Positions 49,522 through 61,600 of a stretch of DNA of 64,000 bases are shown here, in pieces (position 1 is the stretch's first letter; each line of letters starts with the position of its first letter). The notes under the pieces are model-generated. The model was not told the DNA's origin. It was given only the letters and a program-made list of their open reading frames with translations, and did not search any database. Source of the DNA: Rutidosis leptorrhynchoides (Eukaryota; Streptophyta; Magnoliopsida; Asterales; Asteraceae). Where the stretch lies: NCBI RefSeq assembly GCF_046630445.1, contig NC_092337.1:367170001-367234000 (forward strand). Reading direction: 5' to 3'. The translations under genes were made by a program, and so were the position numbers.

Positions 49522-49778
49522 CAACCAAAAAATTTGAGACAACAAAAGAAGTAAAAGAGAGAATAACACTTCATGCAACTGAAACAAGTAGAGACTTGAA
49601 GAAAGAAAAAATTGACAAGGTTAGGATAGTGGTTAAATATTATGGACATGTAATTGGGAAAAAAATGCCCTTGACATTTACTAGTATCCAAGGGAAAAAA
49701 TCAAGACAGCAAGTACATTATCATTGTCCATTTCAACAAGAAACTGCAACTACAGCAAGTACATTATCATTGTTCTAA
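49347..49778 (+). CDS. Hypothetical ORF across duplication end, unsure
   Basis: 143 codons. The first 58 lie in the duplicated unit and look random; the rest is Lys/Glu-rich (KKFETTKEVKERI, KIDKVRIVVKYYGHVIG) and ends after a 22-bp local repeat (ACAGCAAGTACATTATCATT). The Lys-rich half may be a fragment of a transposase or host exon, but I do not recognise it. The duplicate upstream ORF at 48863 stops early. Confidence 0.2.
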   Translation: MWSGHLLDCWSLSDNYSKFRLKFVIYCRSWVNEVVLIEIMFTNHFRSNIQRARLRNIRATKKFETTKEVKERITLHATETSRDLKKEKIDKVRIVVKYYGHVIGKKMPLTFTSIQGKKSRQQVHYHCPFQQETATTASTLSLF

Positions 49779-50523
<745 letters not shown>

Positions 50524-50801
50524 CTAACAAGTCTTCATACTAGTTTGTGGATTGAACAATTCCAAATTTGTTGTCATCTGATCTTTTATAAATTGGTGGT
50601 TCTGCCCCATCCTATCAAACCACACTTCTTTAAATCCTGTACAACGAAATATAACGAATTAAAATTATATAGCAAAACAGAACCAATTAATTTACGCAAC
50701 TTACCACTTCCAACACAACAGTAGAACCTTCTGCTGGAGTTCTTTGATGTCCTTGAAGTTCGAATAGCCGATTGATTTCCATAAACACAATAGACACCCA
50801 T
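50524..50801 (-). CDS. Small two-exon gene resembling GRF zinc-finger proteins
   Basis: Exon 1 is 50801-50705 and exon 2 is 50636-50524 on the minus strand, joined across a 68-bp intron with a strong donor (GTAAGT) and acceptor (TTGTACAG). The product is 70 aa. Residues 5-31 (CVYGNQSAIRTS, then KNSSRRFYCC) match the plant GRF pattern (CxCG, IRTSWTxxNPGRRFxxC), but the second Cys of CxCG is Tyr and a C-terminal Cys is not at its usual place, so zinc binding is doubtful. GRF domains bind single-stranded nucleic acid; in plants such small genes are often TE-associated or pseudogenes. The intron makes a processed copy unlikely. It is divergently placed 667 bp from ARG1. Confidence 0.5.
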
Positions 50802-51365
50802 GAAATTGTATGTGATCGATGCTGATATGGGTGATGAAATCGATTAGGGTTTATGTCTAACTAGATCCGGTAATCGTTTAATATAAAGGGAAATTGTCAC
50901 GTAGTTTGCACATGTTGTGTAATTGACAGAGAGTTAACAAACGTTAGAAAGGGAAGATATGGACGTTTTTATTCATTTAAGGATGAGAACTGCAAATTTG
51001 TAAAACAAGGACTAAAACTAATAAAACCAAAAAACACATGGAGAATTTGATAATTTTATCAAGAGGTTATTTTCCAACACCAAAACAAAAACAATAGATT
51101 TAGATATTATTAATAAAAAAAAATAATAAAAAATCAAAGACCAATTCATTTCTGGTTGTAATTCATGTACGGCCCCTTAATTTATTTCTTTTTTATTTTA
51201 CGTTTGGATCTTGGTCTTCTTAAAAAAGAAAAAAGAAAACTAAAACCATAAATAAAGCGATCAAAAAATATCATATTTCTCCGAGTCAAAAAATAAAGCG
51301 ATCCGATGTTCTGAAGTTCGTGCATCGTTTGAGTCATCCCACACCACAACACACACCAGGGTCTG

Positions 51366-51374
51366 TATATATAA
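51366..51374 (+). promoter_or_regulatory. TATA box of ARG1
   Basis: TATATATAA, 94 bp before the start codon. The following A-rich leader has no upstream ATG. This is the only good TATA candidate in the 600 bp upstream. Confidence 0.5.
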
Positions 51375-51467
51375 GTTCGGGAAATTTCAGTGGTTATAAA
51401 AAGTTTGAATCTCGTAATCGAAAAAAATTAAAATAATAAAAAAATAGATAGAAAAAGAAGAAAAGGG

Positions 51468-54400
51468 ATGGGAGGTTCAAAAATCGATGGAGGAACCTCA
51501 TCTGCAACTGCTGCTGCTGCTCCAGTTGTTAACCGTAGAGATCCTTATGAAGTTTTAAATGTTTCTAAAGAAGCTTCTGATCAAGAGATTAAATCTGCTT
51601 ACAGAAAACTCGCCCTCAAGTTAGTTCTTTATTACATTCATTTCTTTGTTACTATTACTATTGCTTAAACTTGTAATGTTAAAATTTAGTTTTGTTTGTA
51701 ATATTGAATATTAATGTTTTAATCTATTTGTTATATTGGAGTTTTAGGTTGTTATAGGGTTATCTGTGATTCCTTATGTATATTGCATATATGCTTAGAA
51801 AATAAGCAAGTATCAATGGCTCCGTTGTAATTGGCCTGGGCATTTTGCCACCAATTGGCGTGTAAGGTCAGGTGTTCGAGGCCGAACACCTCATAGCCGC
51901 AAACATTAAGTGAGTCGGACATGCTCTACACTGGGTTACGGGTTATCAACCTCTATGACCAACAAAAAAAAGTAAACGGGTACCGTTTACCTGTTCGGCT
52001 TACGAGAGATAGACCCAGTACTCTCGATTAATGGCGATTACTCCTTTTTAGGAACCGACATATCCGGTTTTCAAAATCTGAATAAGTAATTGGTCAACAT
52101 CAGTTAATGGTTCAAAATTGAATTTAGTTTGGTCAAAGTCCGATTTAGTCCATCCAAAATGGTCAAAGTTATGATCGGTCAACATTTTTATATGAACTAA
52201 AATTAGAATTTTAGCGTTATTGAGCAAATGAGGATTATGTTTATGTTTCTAGACAATACGTTTATGTTTATGGATTTCTTGGATATTTACAAATATATAA
52301 GCGAGCCCCATATTGAGAACTTAGTTTGCTGATGTGTTAATTTGTATTCTTTGAAATCGGTCTTGTGGGTTTTGAATTCACCTCTGCTGATCATTGTCCC
52401 GAAAGAAAAAGCCTGAGTACCTCTTTTTGTGATTTGTTGCTCGTGTAGTTAGTTCATCAGTTATAGTAAAATTATGGTTATACAGATGTTATGTTGTTGG
52501 AATATGTGGATATAATAATATCAAGTGATTAAATAGAATAATTGATTAATTAATAGGTATCACCCGGACAAGAATGTTGATAATCCTGAAGCTTCAGAAT
52601 TATTCAAGGAGGTTGCATTTTCGTACAACATTTTATCTGATCCGGATAAAAGAAGGCAATATGACAATTCAGGGTTTGAGGTAATTTTCTGCAACATATA
52701 TTATATAATTTTTCTGCTACTCTAATGTTAAATTTAAAATTTTCTATGTTTTTAATCCAAATAGGCTATTGATGCTGATGGTACAGACATGGAAATTGAT
52801 TTATCTAATCTTGGAACTGTGAATACAATGTTTGCAGCGTTATTCAGGTAAGTTTTTTATTTCAATTCTCATATAAGAATATAAGATTCATTATGAAACA
52901 TGTTTTTATGTTCTTTGATTTACTCTTTTTTATGTTTAAGTAAGCTCGGGGTTCCTATTAAGACGACTATTTCTGCCAATGTTCTAGAAGATGCTTTGAG
53001 TGGAATCATCACAGTCAAACCCCTTCCGCTAGGATCATCAATCAGTGGAAAGGTGCACATAAGTTTTTGTTCAAAACTTTATTTTAGAGGTGGCAATTTT
53101 GACCCATTTATGTTAACTAAACTGAGTTGTAACTGCAGGTAGAGAAACAATCTGCTCATTTTTATAGTGTCACTATAACTGAGGAGCAAGCTAAGGCAGG
53201 GATCATAGTTAGAGTTACTTCATCTGCCCAAAGCAAGTTTAAGGTGTGTAGTGTTTTTTGAGTATTTACTAAAATAAAAAAATAAAATAAATAAATAACT
53301 AAAAGGATAAATAAATGTGTCTAATATTGCAGCTACTTTATTTTGAGAAAGACAATGGCGGGGGCTATAATTTGGCATTACAGGTACCATCTTTTCCCCT
53401 TACGTTCACGAAGTTTAAATCATAGTTTATCTTTATTGTTACATATTTATCATTCATGTTATGATTATGACATTAGTAACCTGAATTTTACGTCCAACTA
53501 ATTTTTTTTAGGAAGACAGTGAAAAGACGGGAAAAGTGACATCAGCAGGGATGTATTTCTTGCATTTTCAAGTATATAGAATGGATTCAAGTGTTAATGC
53601 GGTATGTATCATCAACTTAAATGATCATTTTAAGTTTAACCCTTGTATTTTCATCAATACAATTGTTTCATAAAAGATATAACATTTATTGTCTTGACAA
53701 GCGCTTGTCAATTGTCATCATTGTTACAATCTACAAAAATGTCAAGGTGGCATAACGGGCGGGTTAGAATATGTCAAAACGGGTCATGTCTAAACCCGAT
53801 AATTTTTTAGATTGTATATTGGTCAATAGTCAATGGTCAAATGTATTTCTCAAATGATGTGTTATGTTATGTTATGAGCAGTTAGCAATGGCTAAGGACC
53901 CAGAAGCTGCCTTTTTCAAAAGGTTGGAAGGTCTCCAGCCATGCGAGGTGTCGGAAATAAAAGCTGGGACCCACATATTTTCTGTCTATGGTGTGAAATA
54001 CTTCTGTATTTAGGTAGCTTCTTAAGTAGGGATAATCTATATGTGAAATTAAACTATACTTTTTTTGTAGGTGATAATTTTTTCAAGACTGCATCATACA
54101 CAATAGAAGCTGTATGTGCAGCCACATACGAGAGCTCGACTCATAAGCTAAAGGATGTCGAACAGCAGATTTTAAGAAAGAGAACCGAGTTACGTCAATT
54201 CGAAACAGAGTATAGAAAGGTTAGTTTAGTAAATTGTACAAAGTATTCAAACGTTTGTCGTCTATATTAAATGATTCTATTTTTTGTTTACCTTTTGTTG
54301 TTTTTAGCATTTTCTATTTTTGAATTGGTTTATACGTATACGTGCTTGATTTTTTGCAGGCTGTGGCACAATACCAAGAAGCGACCAATAGATACACCCA

Positions 54401-55071
54401 GGAAAAGCAGAATGTGAGTACACCATATGATCAATTTAGAGTCACATAGACACATGAATATTTTAAACATATGCATAGGGCACAAAATATGAGTATAAAT
54501 GTATAAAAAGATTGACCTAACTTTCACCAACTTTGACTTTGACCATGTTTGACCGACTTATTTGACGTTTTTGAGTGAAACGGGTCGGGCTAGGCACCAA
54601 ACCGACTAGTCGGTCAATACTGCCGCCGTTTACTATACTTTTAAAATCTTTGTACACATTGGTTATATATTGACTTTAAAGTGACAGTTGTACAACCATT
54701 TTAAGGACGTTAATGACTACTCTTTGGGTTGTCGTTAGAAAAATCTTCAAAGATTTTTTCAAAAGGAAATATAAACAGGCTAACATCCGATTAAATAAAC
54801 TAGTTTGGGCTACGATTTGCTTTTAAGAACTACAAATAAACCATTTAAATTTTGTTAAATACAGGTGGATGAGCTTCTGAAACAAAGAGACAACATTCAA
54901 TCATCTTTTACGGCCAACAGGTCAGTAATTTTTGGGAGTAAGGACAGTAACGGAGGTAGTAATAGCCGTGACGAAAGCAGCCCAGTTGAAGATGGGAAGG
55001 ATAAGTCTGCTAAGAAGAGATGGTTTAATCTTAGCCTCAAATTATCTGCTGATAAAAAATCAAGTTCATAA
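51468..55071 (+). CDS. ARG1: ARG1, DnaJ-type J-protein of gravity signalling (11 exons)
   Basis: Exons 51468-51619, 52557-52680, 52765-52847, 52941-53052, 53139-53243, 53333-53383, 53512-53601, 53882-53990, 54071-54219, 54360-54413 and 54865-55071; all introns are GT-AG and the frame is unbroken. 411 aa against 410 in Arabidopsis ARG1. J domain at residues 24-92 with the HPD motif at 52-54 (YHPDKN), then long stretches shared with ARG1 ([50 protein letters not shown]), a coiled coil (about 290-345) and a basic C-terminus ([11 protein letters not shown]). ARG1 is a peripheral membrane co-chaperone of HSP70 needed for normal root and hypocotyl gravitropism. The ARG1-like paralogues ARL1 and ARL2 are the alternative; end-to-end similarity favours ARG1. 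It is the only clear housekeeping-type gene here and is flanked by transposons on both sides. Confidence 0.95.
51812..51970 (+). mobile_element. SINE candidate in ARG1 intron 1
   Basis: An A-box-like region (TTGGCCTGGGC, about 51832), a B box matching the GWTCRANNC consensus (GTTCGAGGC, about 51876) and an end in ACCAACAAAAAAAA fit a tRNA-derived SINE of about 150 bp. No clear target duplication was found, so the class is tentative. Confidence 0.4.
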
Positions 55072-55342
55072 AGATAATCAAAGTCGCCTTTTTGGCTCAT
55101 ATGTCGGTAAATGTTTATTATTTATTATTTATAATCTGTTGTGTTTATAATTGCTATGGATGTTAGGGATGAAACAATGACTTTAAATTTGATGATATCT
55201 TATACTTTGGTTCCTTCAGAAACAGCAAATTTATTTGAATTTGGACTTTATTTTTTTTTTACTTGAGACATGTATATAGTGAAATTTGAAAGTGTAATTT
55301 TGGTGAACTTTTACTTGTGGTTTGTTGGTTTGCATTGATCAC

Positions 55343-55560
55343 TTTTTTTTTTTTTTAACAGCAGATGTCAAAATTTATATTAAAACTAGCGAGGAGCTAG
55401 AGAAAACAAAACAATACAAAACCAAAACAATACAATACAAAACTAGAACAAAACAACGCTCCGTTCAATGCTACATGGCGTTTAGAGGGTTTTGTAACTT
55501 TTTTTTTTTTTTGGAGGTTTTGTAACTACACAGTCCAGTTATTACTACATTTATTAAAAT
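55343..55560 (-). mobile_element. Possible 5'-truncated LINE tail, minus strand
   Basis: A T14 run (55343-55356) opens a segment that on the minus strand reads CTCCTCGCTAGTTTTAATAT then poly-A, as 3' ends of plant L1 elements do. No coding part remains and no duplication was found. It lies about 270 bp after the ARG1 stop. Confidence 0.35.
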
Positions 55561-55842
55561 GCGAATACAACCAATTAAAAGTCGAAACTACTATGCTATC
55601 ATAAACGTGAGACTTCTTGAACTTAGAATCGTTGAAGACGTAGCTATTGGGAAGGCACCAAATGTATTTTGTTGTATACTGTATAAAGAATACTAAAAAC
55701 TGTAAACAATTTCTTTATAAAAGATATTTACAAAAACTAAAACCTATAAGCAAAAGTGTCTATCTTGCGAAAACTGGTGGATGAAATAAAGGCAAATGGT
55801 GAGTTACACAGTGGATGAATAACAAATAGTGGGCTATTTGTA

Positions 55843-56995
55843 GACAAAATTACGCGAGGGGTCCCTGTGGTATATCACAAAAAACATGTGGAGTCCAAAA
55901 CTTTAAATTAAACGTGGGGAGTCCCTGTGGTATCCATTTTAAACGTGGGGGGTCCAAATGGTACAATGGCTTGGCACATGACATACATGTAAGGCTAATA
56001 ACGTAATAAACCACTTTCTTTTACTAATTTAATCCCCCAAATGCAATTTGCTTCAACCAGAAAACGATCCACCAAAGAACCCTAATTTGGAGCAGCAAAA
56101 TCAATCGAGCATTACCTCCAAAATCGCTACAATTCAACATGCTCACTGGTCGTTGTGGAGGACGTGTTGTTATGCCAAGTTATTCAATAAAAACGCGTAT
56201 ACTTAGAGCTAATCAATTCAATATATACCTACACAATTCTAACAATTGGAGCCAAGTTTATTCAATAATTAATAATAATAATTAGTGCTTACAATCAATT
56301 CGATAGAATCAAAATCAACAATTAAACTAACAGCTAATGAATTCCATATATACAGACACAGTACTTGCTCTCAACATATTTATAGACAAATTAATAATTA
56401 ATAATGACAAATAAATAAAATATAAAATAGTAATAATAATAAATAAAAAAAAGAAGTTAAATCACATTTATACCTGTTTAGCATATTTATTGCTATTAAT
56501 TTGTCTAAGGGTTCTAGCAGCTCTTTCTAAAGCTTCAGCATCAAAACCTCTTTTCAAATCTTCTACTTCGGGTTTAGGATCAGAATTTGAAGGAACAAAA
56601 TCGGATTGATTGGTTGTCGGAAATGGAGGACTAGTAGACTGAGCAAACGGGTTGAACCGGTTCGAGGGAGCGTCAACGCGGACGATATTGGTGGTGGATG
56701 CTGCGGCCGCAGCCACCGGCATTGCAGCTATCGATGCTAACTTCGAAGCCGCCATTAATGGACTAATAGTAGGTCAATTGGGCTTTTATTCCATTGCTAC
56801 AATTCAACAATTCTTCCAAAGAAACTGGTTTATACCTTATTACCCTCACATGTATGTCATGTGCCAAGCCATTGTACCGTTTGGACTCCCCACGTTTAAA
56901 ATAGATTCCACAGGGACTCCCCACGTTTAATTTAATGTTTTGGACTCCACATGTTTTTTGTGGTATACCACAGGGACCCCCCGCGTAATTTTGTC
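55843..56995. mobile_element. Pack-MULE-like transposon carrying an ATAD3 gene fragment
   Basis: 158-bp terminal inverted repeats (55843-56000 and 56838-56995, about 90 percent alike by eye, both opening GACAAAATTACGCG) and a perfect 9-bp duplication CTATTTGTA (55834-55842 and 56996-57004), the Mutator hallmark. The interior holds the first exon plus intron sequence of a host gene on the minus strand, and no transposase. That is the definition of a Pack-MULE. Confidence 0.9.
56474..56755 (-). pseudogene. ATAD3-type AAA ATPase, captured first exon
   Basis: On the minus strand ATG opens 94 codons: MAASKLASIAAMPVAAAAAS, a Pro/Ser-rich stretch, then FDAEALERAARTLRQINSNK, the start of the conserved N-terminal helix of plant ATAD3 proteins (mitochondrial membrane-anchored AAA ATPases that organise nucleoids). 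The exon ends in CAG followed by GTATAA, a splice donor, with about 470 bp of non-coding sequence (probably intron 1) behind it. Only about one sixth of a normal protein is present, without Walker motifs, so no ATPase can be made. The exon is open and has its own ATG, so a chimeric transcript is possible. Confidence 0.75.
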
Positions 56996-57150
56996 CTATT
57001 TGTAATAGCAAGTTACTACCTGACAAAAATTGGATTTTTTTTTCTTTTTCTTTTTTGTTTTCAACCAAATAGTGGGCTATTTGTAATAGCAAGTTACTAC
57101 CTGACAAAAATTGGATTATTTTTTTTTTCTTTTTTGTTTTCAACCAAACC
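56996..57150. repeat. Short tandem duplication beside the Pack-MULE
   Basis: Two copies of about 78 bp (56996-57073 and 57074-57150) starting CTATTTGTAATAGCAAGTTA and ending in CTTTTTTGTTTTCAACCAAA. The target duplication lies in the repeat start. Confidence 0.8.
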
Positions 57151-58248
57151 TGTATAAAAAACGAGTACTTAAAAAAATAATTGAGCATACGAATCCTGGT
57201 TATAGCTTACATAAAGCACACATAGTTCCATTCCCACTCCTATCCACTTACAAATCCCACAATTTAAGCTTTATCTTGAGTTTATAGAATCTCCCCGGCC
57301 CTTGGCAATCAAATCAAAAATAATTGTCTAAAAAATAAAAATACAATACAGAACCACACGAGAACATGACCGATTGAATACCATGTTACTTATTGGGACC
57401 GAGACTTGATAGAGTCCAAGTCAACGTCAACCGAGAAGTCATTTAGGTGACAATCCAAACCCTTCTAGCAAACCATGTCACATGTGTTGCATATATCCGG
57501 AGAATGAATGTTAAGTGGCACATAAAATATTCAAGTACACACTACAGGCTATCGCCAATCACAATCATCATATAAGTTGTTGACTTTGTTATATGCAGTG
57601 AAACATGTATTATGTATCTCGCTTCAAAATATAAAGCCAGCCAAAGAAATGAAGAACCTTGATCACACAAAGTATCAAACCAACACAAAATATCAAACCA
57701 AACAGACGTAATTTGGCCAACCCCGATTTGATGAAACGCAAACATCTTAATCATATTTCTCATGTGCAGAATTTTTCTCTACCTAGCTAGCATCGGCCAT
57801 AATAACAACTCCACGCTGTGTGCTTATAATTCTTTTTTAAATTGTCTCGTATCAAGTGTGCACTTTGTGTTTTAACCATTCAAAAATGTTTGTTGTTAGA
57901 GAGTGAAGCTAGTGAGGTTTCATAAATTTTGTTGAGTTTATATTTCAATGAAGAGAGTACTTCCCTATAATGCGGTTCGGGTTACAATCCAAAAGCGGGT
58001 GCGTGCGTGACAAATAAGAGTATTCGATGCTAACAACTTGCCTTTAAAAAAAAATGAAAGAGTACTCGGTAATATGTTTTATAGAAAGATTAAAATTTAG
58101 TATGACAAATTAAATTAAATTATACGTTAATGATTTGAAAAGTCAACATCGTATATCTAATTGATCACCTATGGGTCATGGTGGCCGGTCTTATAAAAGT
58201 CATTAGAGCAATATAAGTTATATAATCACAAAAGGCGAAGCTAAGTGA
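57151..58248. other. Intergenic, nothing identified
   Basis: Unique-looking AT-rich sequence. Small ORFs such as 57542-57763 (minus) show no family features. No repeats, RNA genes or promoter were seen. Confidence 0.6.
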
Positions 58249-58608
58249 TGTTGTCATAATAAGTCACCAAAAGTCAACAATAGTCAAATTACCATTTTAG
58301 GTAATGGTAATTTGACTTATGGGATGAGAAGATACTCTTCATCATTTTCTCAATTGGAAGCTACAAAACTGGACAGATTCAACCGCTACAAGCACCAGGC
58401 CAAAACAGCATATTCCCTTATTTGTAGAGGTGGTTCCAAAAGTATAATGAAGTCTTACCTCAAACTAGAATTAGTTGTTATGTTCTTAAGTGTATATAAA
58501 CACACTTGCCCTTGTAAAAAAAGGCAGAACAATTTTATATCAATTCAAGCTCTTATGAAACTGATCAATACAAATCAAATTTACAGCCTTCAATTATCGT
58601 AATTAACA
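58249..58608 (+). mobile_element. Copia 5' LTR with TATA box
   Basis: Starts TGTTGTCATAATAAG and ends GTAATTAACA, about 360 bp. TATATAAA at 58493-58500 is the likely promoter. The left edge is set by TGTT only, since the partner LTR is not in the window. Confidence 0.6.
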
Positions 58609-58620
58609 TGGTATCAGAGC
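58609..58620 (+). promoter_or_regulatory. Copia primer binding site
   Basis: TGGTATCAGAGC directly after the LTR, complementary to initiator-Met tRNA. Confidence 0.85.
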
Positions 58621-58697
58621 TAACGGTGTAAGATCGAGGGATCAATACATCTGTTTTTAGCTTCAATCTTTTACCAGATTTTTTTTTTCAAACTGCC

Positions 58698-59561
58698 ATG
58701 TCAAGAATTGACGATAGCTTGATAAACATAGTTGCCATGTCAAATAATGACGGAAGCTCAATCAATCAAACAAGCTACAACGATTTGAGCGTACAAAGTA
58801 TTAAACACAGTTACCTGGGTGCTCTCTGTCAGCCTTTAAAACAGAAACCACCTACTTCCATCACCAAAACAGAAACAATCACTGCAAACCACCATCGACC
58901 ATCACAAGAGCTGAGTTGTGTTTATTGTGGTAAGTCACAACACACAATAATTCAGTGCTTTAAGCTAATTGGGTATCCCGAATGGTGGAGCAACCAGAAA
59001 CATGGCAAAGTGGTGAACAAAGTTGCAACAACAATAGCGGCAGCCGGCGGCAACCATATGGCTACCTGCAATGGCACTGCAAGAGGTAAAATTTTACCTT
59101 TAAATCCTTGGTCACTGCAAAAACCGACCAAATGGGTGAGGGTTAAACCCTCAAACCCTAGTTTATCACCTCAACCATCGATTGAAGCAAAAAGGGAACA
59201 CCCTAACCACAATCAGTCGATCTTAGCAAAAAACTCGAATTGGTTTCACTGCCTGCAAACAATAGAAGAAGAGGGATTAAACCCCAGTTTTCGATTAAAA
59301 CCTATGCAAATAAAGAACACTAGAGTAAAAGGGATGAATCCCATTACTCCTCAAACGGCCGCAAAGGGAGGGTTGAAAAACCCTAATCCCAATCTGAAAT
59401 CAAACTTAATTTCAAAAGAATTAAGGGAGATAGAGGATGCGGCTGAAAAAAACAAGAGCAACATGAACCCTAATTTTGTGATCACGAACTCTATTACAGG
59501 TTATAAAAAAGGGAAAATGGGTGGGATTAATAGTGGGCTGGATAGAAAATACTTGGCCTAA
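58698..59561 (+). pseudogene. Copia gag, shortened
   Basis: 287 codons from MSRIDDSLINIV. A partial zinc knuckle with CVYCGKSQHTIIQCFKLIGYPEWW (split here as CVYCGKSQHTIIQC and KLIGYPEWW) lies near residues 73-97. The N-terminal capsid (UBN2-type) region normally before it is absent, so gag carries an internal deletion between leader and knuckle. The rest is Lys/Asn/Pro-rich linker, ending at TAA (59559-59561) before the protease frame. Confidence 0.7.
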
Positions 59562-59739
59562 AAATCTAATATTGAACCTGTCCATAATCATGATATTAAT
59601 AGAAATTATTTGGCCCAAAAGTCAAAGTGTTGTTTTGATCAGGCCCAAAATTCTGATATTAAACTAGTCCAAAATCATGATATTAGTTTAGGAAAGAAAT
59701 ATTGTTTTACCGGAGAAGCTAACATTATTTCAAATAATA

Positions 59740-60719
59740 TAAAAACAATGAGTGGATTTTTGATTGTGGTGCTACTCACACCATGACCTTTGAAAAATCG
59801 GATTTTTGTTCCAAATCAAAACCACGAATTAATAAAATTCAAACGGCCAATGCAGATACGGTACAAGTAGAAGGGGGTGGGGGAATTGAAATTACTCCAA
59901 CTATGAAATTATCTAATTGTTTATATATTCCAACCCTGTCTCATAAACTTTTATCCATTAGTCACGTTATAAAAGAATTAAATTGTTCCGTTTTATTACA
60001 CCCCACTTTCTGTATTCTTCAAGACATTAGAACTGGGGTAATTATTGGGCGTGGTACTGAACGGGGTGAGTTTTACTATGTGAACGAAGTAACCCAACAA
60101 TGTACCGTGATGCTTGCTCACGGAACACCTACGATGGAAGCTTGGTTATGGCATTGGAGGTTGGTCACCCATCAGTCAGATATTTACACGCGTTATTCCC
60201 TAGTCTTTTTTCGTCTAATATAAACTTAAATTGTGAAACTTGTATTTTGGCTAAAAGTCACCGAAGTACGTTTAAACCTAGTAACACTAGAAAAGAAGTT
60301 CCTTTTGCTTTAGTCCATTCTGATGTGTGGGGTCCTGCGCCAGTTGTTGGGGGAAGAAATTTTCGGTACTTTGTCTTATTTATTGATGACTATTCACGCA
60401 TGACCTGGATTTATTTATTAACTCACATGTCAGAAGTTTTTGAAATTTTTTCTCTTTTTTATAAAATGATACAAACTCAGTTTAATAAAAATATACAAAT
60501 TTAAGATCCGATAATGGGGTGAGTTTGTCAATACGTCAATGAAGCAATTTTGTGAAGATAAAGGGATTATTCACCAAACATCTTGTGCTCATACTCCCGA
60601 ACAAAACGGAGTAGCCGAACGGAAAAATTGACTACTCCTAGAAATGACAAGAGAGTTATTAATTGAATCGAAAGTTCCGAAAAGTTTTTGGCCCGAAGCT
60701 CTTGCTTCCGCTACCTACC
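59740..60719 (+). pseudogene. Copia protease and integrase (broken, cut by Gypsy)
   Basis: Protease active site WIFDCGATHTMTF at about 59757-59795. GAG-pre-integrase motifs follow (LSHKLLSISHV, MLAHGTPTMEAWLWHWRL); the frame then shifts near 60160 to the HHCC end (CETCILAKSHRS) and the integrase core (HSDVWGPAPV, FVLFIDDYSRMTW). After about 60500 frameshifts and stops disrupt LRSDNG, HTPEQNGVAERK and WPEALASATYL. The Gypsy LTR begins at 60720. Confidence 0.85.
60715..60719. repeat. Probable target duplication CTACC of right Gypsy (one copy)
   Basis: CTACC precedes the LTR start TGAAACAACCC. The second copy would be beyond the window. Confidence 0.5.
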
Positions 60720-61359
60720 TGAAACAACCCAACCCGTATTCCATACGATAGATTTTTTTTAAATAATACACATTTACGCGCCAATTAAATATGTAAACCA
60801 TTCCACACGTTTCGTTAAAACATACAACAAGTTTAGTGTTTACAAAAGGCACAAAGGCCATTAACGAATGTGATACAAGTTTGACCAATACAAAAATGAT
60901 AGTTTTAAACCAAACAACACATCGAGCATGGTTTGGGACTAAACTACCCAAAACGTTAGGCCAACTTCCAAAAGCTCCAACATAACATCATCAAGGGACA
61001 CCTAGTGCCCAACAACCCCCTTGCCCTTGTCCACACCTGCATCTAAAAAGATAAACAACGAGAGGGGTAAGCTAATGCTTAGTGAGTGCAACTATTATAC
61101 GTTTACATATACAACCTACTTACTTGCAATCACTTACGCATTTACCGAATACATGCTAGCATTATAAGTAATCATACCATTTCAAGTATAACACTAAACC
61201 TTCCACCATACGAGCTAGCATAACAATAGCATATAGTTTAAACAATATAATATGCTACAATCCACACACACACAACCATGGTTAACCAAACGAACGAGGG
61301 AACAGTGTTTAAAGACCGTCGGAGTTCATAACAACCATTAGTGCACTTAACACTTCGTA

Positions 61360-61600
61360 CACTAACCCCACGGGTGGCATCTTAACACGTCGATACTTCA
61401 CCCCGAGTGGTGCCTTAACACTTCGACACTTCACCCCGAGTGGTGTCTTAGCACATCGACACTTCACTCGTTACATCTCTCGGAGTGGCATCTTAACACA
61501 TCGATACTTCACTCCCGAGTGGTGTCTTAACACATCGACACTTCACTCGCCACGTGAGGAGTGGTGTCTTAACACGTCGACACTTCACAACTCAACTACA
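61360..61600. repeat. Tandem hairpin array in right Gypsy LTR
   Basis: About six units of 35-50 bp of the form GAGTGGTGTC, TTAACACATC, GACACTTCACTC. The outer stem is GAGTG/CACTC in most units and GGGTG/CACCC in the first, a paired change. The inner stem is GTGTC/GACAC, with GCATC/GATAC variants. Confidence 0.8.

Larger units (their letters stand above)
58249..60719 (+). mobile_element. Degenerate Copia element, truncated by Gypsy insertion
   Basis: 5' LTR, primer site, gag, protease and integrase in normal Copia order. It is cut inside integrase by the Gypsy LTR at 60720; RT, RNase H and the 3' LTR lie beyond the window. Lineage not assigned. Confidence 0.85.

Noticed and set aside
49506-49691. 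Minus-strand ORF in the duplicated region
   Set aside because: Shadow of a Lys-rich plus frame; low complexity.
56652-56930. Plus-strand ORF over the Pack-MULE interior
   Set aside because: Antisense of the ATAD3 exon running into the inverted repeat.
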